Made by a program: the position numbers and the translations under genes
Notes under the pieces: model-generated
What the model was told of the DNA's origin: nothing
Databases searched by the model: none
What the model saw: only the letters and a program-made list of their open reading frames with translations
Part shown: positions 1-8,200 of the stretch, piece by piece
Layout of the letters: each line of letters starts with the position of its first letter
Numbering within the stretch: the stretch's first letter is position 1
NCBI GenBank assembly: GCA_027035985.1
Contig: JALVTI010000030.1
Span: 1-50,775 of the forward strand
Length of the DNA stretch: 50,775 nt
DNA from: Aquificales bacterium
Lineage (GTDB): Bacteria > Aquificota > Aquificia > Aquificales > QOAS01
Direction of reading: 5' to 3'

Positions 1-1918
1 AATACAACCTTAGGTTTAATTCTTTTTCCGCAACCTCTTGGAGTTGCTTAAACCACTCCTCCCCAACAAAGTGTCTGAAGAGAAACCTACCCGTTTCCGA
101 GCCGGTTATCTCGTCCATTATAAAGACTATGTCCCCAATGCCGTTGGAGATAAAGCGCTTTTCCAAAATTCTCTTTAAATCTTTAGGAATTTCCCCACCG
201 AAGGTGGGGCTTTGGTATTTGTCCAAAAAGAAACTTTTTATATGGTCAAAGGTGCTTCCCCCGTCTTTGCGCTTCACAACTGCTTGGGTGGCGAAAGCGA
301 CCAGTATCTCTTTACCCTTCAGGGGTTTGTTTTCATCCTCCAAAAGGTGGGCTACCGTTTTTAACAACCTGTTTAGGACTCCCCTTTCTCCCAACCTCCG
401 TTCGGAACTGGTCGTATAGGTGACCTCCCTAACGGTGGAATACCTTTCTTCCTCCTCCGAATGGTTTCCCAATCTTTTGAGTTTTACCTTTCCGAGTTTG
501 GGAATATTCACCTCCTCGGGAAGGGAAAAGTTTTCCTCCTTTGAGAGGTAAAAGACCGTATCGGGATGCTCCGATTGGGTGTAGAAGGCAACCATGTTTC
601 TGTTTTTCTTGCACCACTTTTCTATAAGTTCGGTGTTTAAAAAAGTCCTCGGGGAGGTGTAGAGGATTAGGCTATTTTTCCCAAAGAGTTCAAAAATAGT
701 TGTTGTTTTCCCTATACCGGGAACACCCAAATTGGCAACCCAACGGGAGTTTTTCAAAACCTCTCGGAAAACCTTTTTGTGTTTCTTTCTCTTTTCCCTA
801 TTTAAGCGGTATTCCTTATCTATTCTCCAAACCTCTTTTAGGATTAGATGCTCATCGCTATTGGTCTTTAGGGGTTGAATTTCTACCTCTATCCCCTTTG
901 CGGGTGAGCTTAAGTTCATAAAAAACTTTTGGAGTTTTTCGGTGTATTCCTCCATAAAGCGGTTTCTGTTTTTATCGCCTCCACTTACGGAGGAATAGAT
1001 CTCCCTCGCTTTCCCCAAGAGGTTTAGAACTTCCCTTAGTTTCACCTTTGGGGAAAAACTTATCTGCGCAACCTTGTGGAGTGTTATACCGAATACCCTA
1101 AGCACTAAGGGAGTTTTTTCGTCGATTATCCCCTTTTGGAGGAGAAGTTTTAAATACTCCCCCGCGTAGGAGCTCGCCTGAACGAGTTTTGCAACTTCCC
1201 TATTCTTCCACTCCAAAAGTTGGAAAAATTCCCTTAACCTTTCGGGGTCTTCGGTTTTTAATTCCAACAACTTGTTTAGGAGCTCTTTAAAATTCCCTCC
1301 ACCCTTTAGGTTTATCGGTTTAAAAAGGTAACCTTGTCTAATTCCTTCACGGTCGGTGTTATAAATTTTGGTTAAACCGCTCTGGTATAGGTCGGGAGAG
1401 TTTAAACTGTCGTATCCCCCAAAAAGGTCGCTTGCGCCGTATAAACTCAAATCCGCAACCGTTATATAGTGCAATTTCCCCTTGATGGTAAAGTGCAAGA
1501 CTAAATCCGCGTGTAGGAGGGAACCCTTTTCATCTTTAACGAATTCCCCCGAAAGGTTTCCGAATTTTTCCCCAAACCTTTGAAGGAAGAAATTCCTATC
1601 GTCCTCAATAGGTATGGGTTTTCCGTAATAGAAAAACACCGCCGGATTGATATTTTTCAAATCCTCCAAAAGTTTCTTTCCAAATGTATACCCTTGGGTG
1701 AAGTAGGTAAATAAAACCCTCGAAAGGGATTGTTTGAAAAGCTCTGTAATCCTCGAACCGGAAAAGATGTTTAACGCATAACCTATAAGGGGATAATTTT
1801 CAAATTCCTTCAACCAATAGGGGTGGAAATTTAGATTTTCTTTTAAAGCCTTTAAAAGTCCGATATTGAAAAGGGACTCGTAGAGGTAGCCGAGTTTTCT
1901 CTCTTTATTAGAGAACAT
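1..1918 (-). CDS. Large P-loop NTPase, helicase-like, partial (C-terminus beyond left edge)
   Basis: An open frame starts at ATG 1918 and runs off the left edge after 639 codons without a stop. A Walker A motif (GVPGIGKTTT) lies at about residues 396-405. It is followed by LYTSPR, which resembles helicase motif Ia, and by a Walker B-like IVFIMDEIT near residue 595. About 390 residues precede the P-loop; they include a hydrophobic stretch around HADLVLHF that could belong to a nuclease-like fold, but I see no clear catalytic triad. The arrangement suggests a superfamily 1/2 helicase or AAA-type ATPase with a long N-terminal domain. I cannot name the family; later motifs that would decide it are outside the window. 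It is probably part of the accessory island that includes the nuclease at 4.5-5.3 kb and the large protein at 5.3-8.5 kb. Confidence 0.7.
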   Translation of the reverse strand, partial: MFSNKERKLGYLYESLFNIGLLKALKENLNFHPYWLKEFENYPLIGYALNIFSGSRITELFKQSLSRVLFTYFTQGYTFGKKLLEDLKNINPAVFFYYGKPIPIEDDRNFFLQRFGEKFGNLSGEFVKDEKGSLLHADLVLHFTIKGKLHYITVADLSLYGASDLFGGYDSLNSPDLYQSGLTKIYNTDREGIRQGYLFKPINLKGGGNFKELLNKLLELKTEDPERLREFFQLLEWKNREVAKLVQASSYAGEYLKLLLQKGIIDEKTPLVLRVFGITLHKVAQISFSPKVKLREVLNLLGKAREIYSSVSGGDKNRNRFMEEYTEKLQKFFMNLSSPAKGIEVEIQPLKTNSDEHLILKEVWRIDKEYRLNREKRKKHKKVFREVLKNSRWVANLGVPGIGKTTTIFELFGKNSLILYTSPRTFLNTELIEKWCKKNRNMVAFYTQSEHPDTVFYLSKEENFSLPEEVNIPKLGKVKLKRLGNHSEEEERYSTVREVTYTTSSERRLGERGVLNRLLKTVAHLLEDENKPLKGKEILVAFATQAVVKRKDGGSTFDHIKSFFLDKYQSPTFGGEIPKDLKRILEKRFISNGIGDIVFIMDEITGSETGRFLFRHFVGEEWFKQLQEVAEKELNLRLY

Positions 1919-1971
1919 GGATTAGTTATAGATATAGCAAAAGGAAGAAAAAATTTGAGAAACCCACAATG

Positions 1972-2220
1972 CTATTCGTTTCTATATAAGCTCGCTACAC
2001 AATGACCACAGATATTAATACCAGATAAAACTTGTAGGCTTTCAGCGACTGCCAAAGCTTCGTTTTTGGATAAATTTTCAAATGGCTTAAATATACTTCT
2101 ATTTACATAGATACCCATTTCTTGACAATTTGTTTCATTTATTGTTCCACATAATGCCCTTCCATTATTCAAAATATGAACCTCTCTTGTGTTTTCATAA
2201 AAACAAAGAGCGTATCCCAT
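1972..2220 (-). CDS. Small cysteine-containing hypothetical protein
   Basis: This short frame gives 82 residues from ATG 2220. I prefer that start because an AGGGGGG ribosome-binding site sits about 8 bases upstream. A TTG at 2271 would add 17 residues but has no clear binding site. The product has five cysteines, including a CGHC motif close to the C-terminus, so metal or disulfide chemistry is possible. No membrane segment is evident and I do not recognise the family. It lies just upstream (53 bp) of the helicase-like gene on the same strand and could be co-transcribed with it. Its reality rests on codon character and the binding site only. Confidence 0.5.
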   Translation of the reverse strand: MGYALCFYENTREVHILNNGRALCGTINETNCQEMGIYVNRSIFKPFENLSKNEALAVAESLQVLSGINICGHCVASLYRNE

Positions 2221-2296
2221 TGCCACATACCCCCCTAATGAAATTTGTTTTCCTAACGAACAATTTATCAAGAAAGTTCCGTAATGTCAACACTAT

Positions 2297-2491
2297 TTGT
2301 ATAACCTTCAAATTAACCTAATTAAGGAGTTAGGAAAGTGGTTTTTCAATGTTTCTCTACTAATTGTGGGAGCTTTAATCATTCAACCATTTATGAAAGA
2401 CTCTTTATCCAAAAAGTTAGTAGGTATAGGATTACTAAAATTTACTTAACGATTTTGTTTGTATGAACTTAGAAGGAAAGGAAAAATTTAG
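2297..2491 (+). pseudogene. Decayed small membrane protein gene
   Basis: One frame reads as a small one- or two-helix membrane protein: KELGKWFFNVSLLIVGALI, then a short polar loop with MKDSLSKKLVGIGLL, then FT and a TAA stop at 2447-2449. The same frame continues after the stop with RFCLYELRRKGKI and a TAG at 2489-2491, which looks like the cytoplasmic positive tail such proteins carry. Only a TTG without a binding site could serve as start. The hydrophobic segment and continuation of sense beyond the stop suggest a recently inactivated gene. An intact 50-residue protein ending at 2449 is the alternative. Confidence 0.4.
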
Positions 2492-2532
2492 GGAACATCC
2501 TTGTTTCCTTTCTTCTTTATCGGAAAACATTT

Positions 2533-2889
2533 CTATAAGATGTTTCCAACTTTTACTTGAACATCAATAATATCATAATCAACTATGGGAACTAACTTCC
2601 TACCTTTTCTTTCAAGTTTCAGAAAACCCGCTTTTTCTAAAAGAATCACATCCTCGTAAATATTTTTGTAATCCCTGTTTACGATTTCCGCAAGCTGCTT
2701 AAGGGAAGAAGGTTTTTTATTTTTTATCACATCAAGTAACTTTTTCCTTTGGGGAGTTAGAATACGGTTTAATTCCTCTATAGACCCAACGGAAATATAT
2801 TCAATTTTTCCTTTTTGAGTAGCAACTGTTTCCTTTATTTCTTCCCAAAATTCGTTGAAATCTTCAACAATAACTTTTTTAACCTTCAT
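2533..2889 (-). CDS. Winged-helix DNA-binding antitoxin, HVO_A0114/TumA-like
   Basis: The 118-residue product has an MKVKKVIVEDFNEF N-terminus and a central winged helix (about residues 45-100: LTPQRKKLLDVIK, then SLKQLAEIV, then YEDVILLEKAGFLKL). This is the MarR-like arrangement of the HVO_A0114 family, which is encoded next to TumE toxins. Its start overlaps the stop of the upstream toxin-like gene by four bases (2886-2889), so the pair is translationally coupled with the toxin gene first. The likely role is to neutralise the partner and autoregulate the operon. The fold is clear; the antitoxin role is from family knowledge and context. Confidence 0.75.
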   Translation of the reverse strand: MKVKKVIVEDFNEFWEEIKETVATQKGKIEYISVGSIEELNRILTPQRKKLLDVIKNKKPSSLKQLAEIVNRDYKNIYEDVILLEKAGFLKLERKGRKLVPIVDYDIIDVQVKVGNIL

Positions 2890-3215
2890 ATTTCAACCTC
2901 CTTTAAAAGTTCTTTTAAATCTTTTTTGAAATCTTCCAATAGGTTATCTATGCTTTCAAATCTATAAATGTGTCTTTTTCCTTTTATATGCTTGTGGTGT
3001 CCCTCACATCTGTGGTTATCGTATCTCAAAAATTCTCCATCAAATTTTCCTGAACATTCGTCGTATAACGCAAAAACTAAAGAATATTTGTAACCTTCGG
3101 GGTAGCAATTATCTTTCCTTACTCTCCATATCTTTATTTCCAATATTCCCAGAAGTTTTCCTTTCTTGGAGAATATAGGTCTTTTAACGTGAAGTTCCAA
3201 TTCAGCATTAGGCAT
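2886..3215 (-). CDS. TumE-family (DUF6516) toxin
   Basis: The 109-residue protein starts at ATG 3215 and shows the hallmarks of the TumE/DUF6516 group: a beta-rich start (ELELHVKRPIFSKKGKLL), a YKYSLVFALY strand, then a basic HRCEGHHKH segment and a C-terminal helix (LLEDFKKDLKELLKE). Members of this family are toxins of two-gene toxin-antitoxin modules with an HTH partner directly downstream, exactly the layout here. The histidine-rich loop could hold active residues, although the mechanism is not something the sequence shows. The pair looks intact, unlike the neighbouring remnants. Confidence 0.75.
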   Translation of the reverse strand: MPNAELELHVKRPIFSKKGKLLGILEIKIWRVRKDNCYPEGYKYSLVFALYDECSGKFDGEFLRYDNHRCEGHHKHIKGKRHIYRFESIDNLLEDFKKDLKELLKEVEI

Positions 3216-3282
3216 TATGGTTTAATATACCATAAAAATTAATAAACATTTCCGCAGTGTTCTATTCGGATAACGAGAATAA

Positions 3283-3390
3283 TTATCTGAATACCTCGTC
3301 CGCGGGTATAACTTCGGTTTTACCTTCTTTCAGTTTTTTCAAGCTCTCGGGCTAATGCTTCATCAAGGTTTATATTTAGTTTTAACCACT
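3283..3390 (-). pseudogene. Frameshifted antitoxin remnant
   Basis: On the minus strand one frame reads LKLNINLDEALARELEK and then runs into a stop. Moving one base inside a run of six A restores LKEGKTEVIPADEVFR and a TAA at 3283-3285. The composite resembles the tail of a small RelB/Phd-type antitoxin. There is no start codon, and a stop lies immediately upstream in the first frame. I read it as an eroded fragment left by turnover of toxin-antitoxin modules. Confidence 0.35.
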
Positions 3391-3415
3391 AAAGTGTGTA
3401 TTATTGTGTGTATTT

Positions 3416-3805
3416 TTATACTCCTACCTTTGTTTTAAACAATTCATTTAACAATTTACTTATTGTTAGTGCTATCTGTACCAATTCTTTTCTGGAGAAT
3501 TTAGGAGCTTCTAATAACTCTAGACCGGTATTTCCTACAGTGTTTCCTTTTCCTTTAACAAATCTTTTGATAAGTTCTAGGTTTTCTTCTATTTGTGGGG
3601 TAATTTCGTAACCATGTTCGGTTTTCTTAGGAATACCACCTTCCAAAGTGATAATTCCCTTCGGTTTAAGAATTGTTTCCCTGTAAGAGAGATGGATTTC
3701 TTCGGAGACTTCGCGGGAACCCAGTTTTAAATAAACCGTTCCATTATCTAGGGTTCCAACCTCTAAAGGTGCATCGGGATAAATTGCTTTAATACCTTCT
3801 GCCAA
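3416..3805 (-). CDS. Hypothetical protein downstream of AbrB-type antitoxin
   Basis: The frame is open from just after the stop of the AbrB-like gene to 3416. The only conventional start is TTG 3805 (129 residues). Sense-looking residues (EAEEFFKE) continue up to the upstream TAA at 3833, which suggests either a non-canonical start or a gene that lost its true N-terminus. A strong AAGGAGG sequence near 3825 lies rather far from TTG. The product is soluble, with a beta-rich half (GTVYLKLGSREVS, ILKPKGIITLEGG) and a helical C-terminus. I do not recognise it. Position suggests the second gene of a two-gene module with the AbrB-like gene. Confidence 0.5.
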   Translation of the reverse strand: MAEGIKAIYPDAPLEVGTLDNGTVYLKLGSREVSEEIHLSYRETILKPKGIITLEGGIPKKTEHGYEITPQIEENLELIKRFVKGKGNTVGNTGLELLEAPKFSRKELVQIALTISKLLNELFKTKVGV

Positions 3806-3832
3806 TTCTTTAAAAAATTCCTCCGCCTCCTT

Positions 3833-4099
3833 TTAAGCTCCTCTTAATAAGTAATATTCCTCCCTGTTAAGGTCTTTCAGAGAGGTTTGAGGTAATTTTC
3901 CTATTTGCGGTTTTCTTCGGAGAATTACTTCTCCTTTGGATGGGTTTACTTCTGCAATAATTTCCCCACCATTTTTGTAGTCTATTCCCAAAGTTTCCAA
4001 AAACAACTTAGGTAGATTTATATTTCCCCGACTGTAAACTTTGAGTCGGGTTAAAGCAAATTCTTTTTCCTTTTTGGGTTTGGCTATTAACAACTTCAT
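3833..4099 (-). CDS. SpoVT/AbrB-type antitoxin or regulator
   Basis: I choose ATG 4099 because GAGGGGAT lies directly upstream; the longer frame to 4183 has a non-protein-like N-terminus and overlaps the vapC remnant. The 88-residue product contains the swapped-hairpin AbrB signature: LKVYSRGNINLPKLFLETLGI followed by GGEIIAEV and GEVILRRK. In the family this domain binds DNA as a dimer and commonly serves as the antitoxin of VapC/PIN toxins. A PIN-toxin remnant lies head-to-head immediately next door, which fits a former toxin-antitoxin pair rearranged by inversion. Confidence 0.65.
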   Translation of the reverse strand: MKLLIAKPKKEKEFALTRLKVYSRGNINLPKLFLETLGIDYKNGGEIIAEVNPSKGEVILRRKPQIGKLPQTSLKDLNREEYYLLRGA

Positions 4100-4124
4100 T
4101 TTTATCCCCTCATTGGAATAATAC

Positions 4125-4478
4125 TCAGTAGTTTTCAGACTTTTTGACGAAAATGCGGAACATGATTTAAAGGAAGAAATCAAACAAATTTTGTTTAATG
4201 AGTGAATTTTTATTCCCTGTGAAGTAATAGTAGAACTGTCTTACCTTTTAAGGACGAGGTTAAAAAAGAGTAAACCCGAAGTGGTGGAAATTGTTTCCTG
4301 GCTATTTTTAAGGGAGAATGTGGAACTTGAACCCGAATGTCTATCCGCTTTAAGCCTTTGGAAAAACTCAACTTTGGATAAATTGGTAGATGCTCTAATA
4401 ATTGTAAAGTCCAAAAAAAGGAATTGCTTATTAGTTACCTTGGATGAGGAAATGTTTAAAGTTTATAGTGAAATGTAA
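4125..4478 (+). pseudogene. Truncated vapC (PIN-domain toxin) remnant
   Basis: A single frame reads VVFRLFDENAEHDL and on to FNE, then TGA at 4203-4205, then IFIPCEVIVELSYLLRTRL and a normal PIN-domain C-terminus ending at 4478. The CEVIVEL helix and the DKLVDALII acidic motif are present. The N-terminal strand with the catalytic DxN is missing: the homology begins right after where that motif should stand, and a TAA lies just upstream. The gene therefore has two lesions, loss of the start and active-site strand, and an internal stop. The intact-looking frame from GTG 4281 is only the distal part. Confidence 0.6.
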
Positions 4479-4488
4479 AAACCTAAAT

Positions 4489-5268
4489 TTAGTCCACCCC
4501 CAAACACCCCTTACACACCCTAATCTCTCTAAAGCGGAAACCTCCGTTTTCCTTCCTCTCGGGGTAGGTTATAACAGCCAATTCCTCTATAGGTTTTTCC
4601 ATTCCGCACTTCTCACAACGGAGGGTAGAAAATTTTTCCACCGCCAAGTGGTTGTTTAGAAACTTATCCATATAGGGATTCCAAATCGTTAAAAGTTCAA
4701 ACTCCGAGAGGATATCGATTAAATTGTGTTGCGCTATTAGGTTTAAGGGTTCCAAGTTTCCACTCCTTAGGTGTTCTTCCCAAAGGTTTTTAACCTCTCC
4801 GCTGTCTATGTCCCAATCGGAAAAACCGAAATAGTGGAAAAATCTCGGATGTATCAACTCACGGAGTTTGGGAGTTTTATGCCACCTCTTTAGGTCTCTT
4901 ATTTTGTAGGTTATACCCATTGCGGGTTTCATTATTTCTTTAACCCGCAATTGGATACCTAAATGGGTTCTAAGCCATTCACTCTCAAAGGGAGCGTTGT
5001 AGGCATAAAACTCCTTTTCACGTGCGAGTTTTTCTATAAACCCTTTAAATTTGGAATAAAAATCCTCCTTGCCAAGTTTTTTGGTTCTCAAAAGCACAAT
5101 TGCGGTTTTTCCGTAAACGAATCCTCCGCAAATGATTTCTCCCTTTTGCGGGTCGTAATCGGTGGTTTCGAAGTCTAAAACAACCCCTTCGAAGTTTACT
5201 TTTGGTTGCAACTCCAAAAGGATGTAATAGAGTCCATCTCCATTTAGTTTGCCGTTTACCAAAACCAT
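4489..5268 (-). CDS. RNase H-like/DEDD 3'-5' exonuclease-like protein with zinc ribbon
   Basis: The 259-residue protein opens with a ribonuclease H-like exonuclease fold. Motif I is VVLDFETTDY (about residues 28-37), motif II is AYNAPFESEWL (about 92-102), and the distal motif is QHNLIDILSEFELL (about 185-198). These resemble YprB/RNase_H_2-type and DnaQ-type nucleases. The C-terminus carries two CxxC pairs (CEKCG near residue 219 and CKGCL near 252), consistent with a zinc ribbon that could bind nucleic acid or a partner. It is transcribed away from the large unassigned gene, with 22 bp between starts. Substrate and whether it acts on RNA or DNA are not shown. Confidence 0.7.
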   Translation of the reverse strand: MVLVNGKLNGDGLYYILLELQPKVNFEGVVLDFETTDYDPQKGEIICGGFVYGKTAIVLLRTKKLGKEDFYSKFKGFIEKLAREKEFYAYNAPFESEWLRTHLGIQLRVKEIMKPAMGITYKIRDLKRWHKTPKLRELIHPRFFHYFGFSDWDIDSGEVKNLWEEHLRSGNLEPLNLIAQHNLIDILSEFELLTIWNPYMDKFLNNHLAVEKFSTLRCEKCGMEKPIEELAVITYPERKENGGFRFREIRVCKGCLGVD

Positions 5269-5290
5269 TTGTTTTGCTAATTATTTTAAT

Positions 5291-8200
5291 ATGATTTACC
5301 AGCTTAGGGAGGAACCCCAAAGGTGTTTGACCCTAAAAGAGGAAGTTTTCAAAAAATTTATAGAACTGTTTAAAGAAAAATTGAAAAAGCAATCCTCTTT
5401 TAGGAACGGGGAAGATGTTTTCAATTTTTCCAAAGAGGTGGCGATAGAGTTCGAAAAGAGATTCCCGAAAATATCCGAAGTTTTTAACGGAAAACCCTGC
5501 GATTGTAAAAAATTCTTTGAAATTTTTACCGAAAAGCAGTTGGCGGAGATAAGAAAACTTTCAAAGGAAATCCAAATAAATGTAGAGTTAAAAAGCTTTA
5601 AAGAGTCTTTGGAGGATTATGTAAAACAGAATTTTGAACTTTTTAAAAAACGTCTAAAGGTAGAGGGATATACCGAAGATGAGATAAAAAAGGCATGGGA
5701 AGAAAATTTCAAATTTTTTGAGGGACTAATAAAGGAAGATACAACCTACTACACCCGAATAGCCTCTTTGAGGATAAAGGATAAAACGGAAAAACCCAAC
5801 GAGTCCGACCCTTACTTTTTGACTTACCTATTGGTGTTTGAATTGGAGAAAAGCTCCCGCTCGGAGGAATTTAAAAACCTAAAGGAATCCCTTTTCGGGG
5901 GAAAAATTGAGTCGGTTGAGGAAACTTTAAAAGAATTGGTCGCCCAAAAGTGGGAGAGTAATGTTGACGAATTGTTAGCAGACCTCGGTATAGTTGACGA
6001 AGATTTTGACAACAAATGGGAGGAAAAGAGGGAGGATATTCTTAAAATCGTTGAGGACCTATTCGATGCAATAGATTCCACCGTAAGGAGCAGAATAGAG
6101 GCCGAACACTTTAGGGATTTAATAGAGTTTGCCAAAGAGAGGATTGAAGACAGAAATTTATCTGAACCTTTAAAAGTAATTGAAGAAAACCTAAACCTTT
6201 TAAGGGAAATTTACGAAAACAATGCCGATTTGGGGAACATAATCGTAGAGGCTATCCCCGTAGGGTTTGAATTTTGGGACAAAATAACCGATTACGCGGT
6301 TGAGAAAGACTTTAGGCACTTCCTATACACCTACAAAATGAAAATTAACGACATTGCGGAAGGTGCAATAGATAACCATTTGTTAAAACCCAAATGGGTT
6401 AAATTGCCCGACATAAAAAACCGTGCGGATTACTTTATCGCCCAAGGGATACTTTTTAAGGAAATAGTTAGGAATTTAGACACTATAGAAAATGAAAAAG
6501 AAAAATTGGGAACCGATGCGGTTAAAAAACTTCCCTCTTACCTAAAGGGTTTTATAAAGGCACTCTTCTATTACGGGAAGGCGGATATAGAAACCATTGA
6601 GAGGTTTTATAACTACTACGAACAGGTTCAAGTTATAGTCTCCAATTGGTTGGCAAGAAGGAGTGACGAGAGAACCTTTAGCGAAACGGATAGGGAATTT
6701 TTAACCCGAATAGGGGATGAAATTGAAAGATTACTCCCACCGTTGGAGGGAAACAAAGAACGATTTGAGGAGCTTTACGGATATATAGCTCAAAACCTAA
6801 TAAAGGAATTTGTTGAAAAGGTTCTACCCTCCAACGGTAGGGAGCTTTTCGTCGCGGTGGATTTCCATTCCTTGGCGGAGGCTACAAAAAGATTCCTTTC
6901 TGATGGAGAAAGACCTTCCAAAACCCGCATTTATAGGGGTCTTTTGAAAGTCCTAACCCAAAAGGAGGAACTGGAAAACTTCGAATACATCTTTAGGGTG
7001 AAAAATGCCGTTCAAAACCACTTATTGGATTTGGATAGAGAGGTTTCCCCTAAATTGGAGAAATTGAAACCTATAAAAGACCTGAAAGGGTTTTTCACCT
7101 TAACGGCGGAACTATCTGACGAGCGGCTACCTAGTGAGAAACAATCTTTTAAATTGGGATTTATTTTAAGTTTCCTTTTGCTAACCTCACTAATAGCCTC
7201 GCGAAGCGGGGGAATTTTAGAGGGTTTTTCACTACCCCACTCCTTCAGTGATAGGGAAGACGAGATAATAAACAGATATAGAGATTTACTCTATGCACTT
7301 GTAGGGGCTTCGGTTTTTGCGATAAATTCCGACAAAGTAGCGGCGGTTCAAAACTTTAATTGGAGTAATGTATTTAAAAAAGAACCTTTTAGAAAAGATA
7401 AAAATAAAAACCTCTACAAGGCTATAAATAACCTTTTAAATACCCGTTTGTTGGTGAACAGTAAAATTAAAAACGGCTTAACCTCCCTCTATTCCAATCT
7501 ACCCTTTGAGGTTGAAGGTTTAAACCTAAGCCAAAAAGTGGCAATCTTGGCACTTTCCCACCCTACGAAGGTGGATAAAAACTTAAAAGCCGTTTTGGGG
7601 GAAGCTTACATTTTTGAACCCATCAAGGGAAAGGATTTGTTTAAAACCTCCAAAGGTGTAAGAGTTTTTAGGAAAACCTTTAGTGGTGTTTACAGCTTTA
7701 TAGAAAAAGACCAAAAAGGGGAATTCGCGGATTGCAAGACCGTTTTGAGTGATTTCCTAAAAACTTTAAAGAAACTCGGGGTGGAAAAGGTCTATTTAAT
7801 TCCACCCTTACCCATATATAGGGGTTTATCAACAAAGGAGGACTTTTTAAGGGAGCTCTATTTCTCCGACCTACTTGCGGAGGTTGGGGAGGAAATTGAA
7901 ATACCTCTAAGGTTGGTTTTCTCGAGCTTCGGAATAGTTTATACCCCCGAGCTAAGCAACTTCAAAAGGAGAATAAAGGAATTTCTGAAAAAGGAAGGTT
8001 TAATTATTAAAACGGACAAGAAAGGAGAAGAAAAGAGGGGAATAATAGCGGTAAACCTGTTTAAAAACATTGAGAAAATAACCCCGCGGAGCGGGGCTAT
8101 GCCATTTATTACCCCGAAATTTGCGATAATTCCGCTCTTTTCTATGGAGGAGGGCAAGGAGGGAAGCGTTGAAAAGACGCTATTCCACCACGCGTTTATA

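Noticed and set aside
4281..4478. Intact 65-codon gene starting at GTG
   Set aside because: It is only the distal part of a PIN domain; the same frame carries upstream vapC sequence with a stop.
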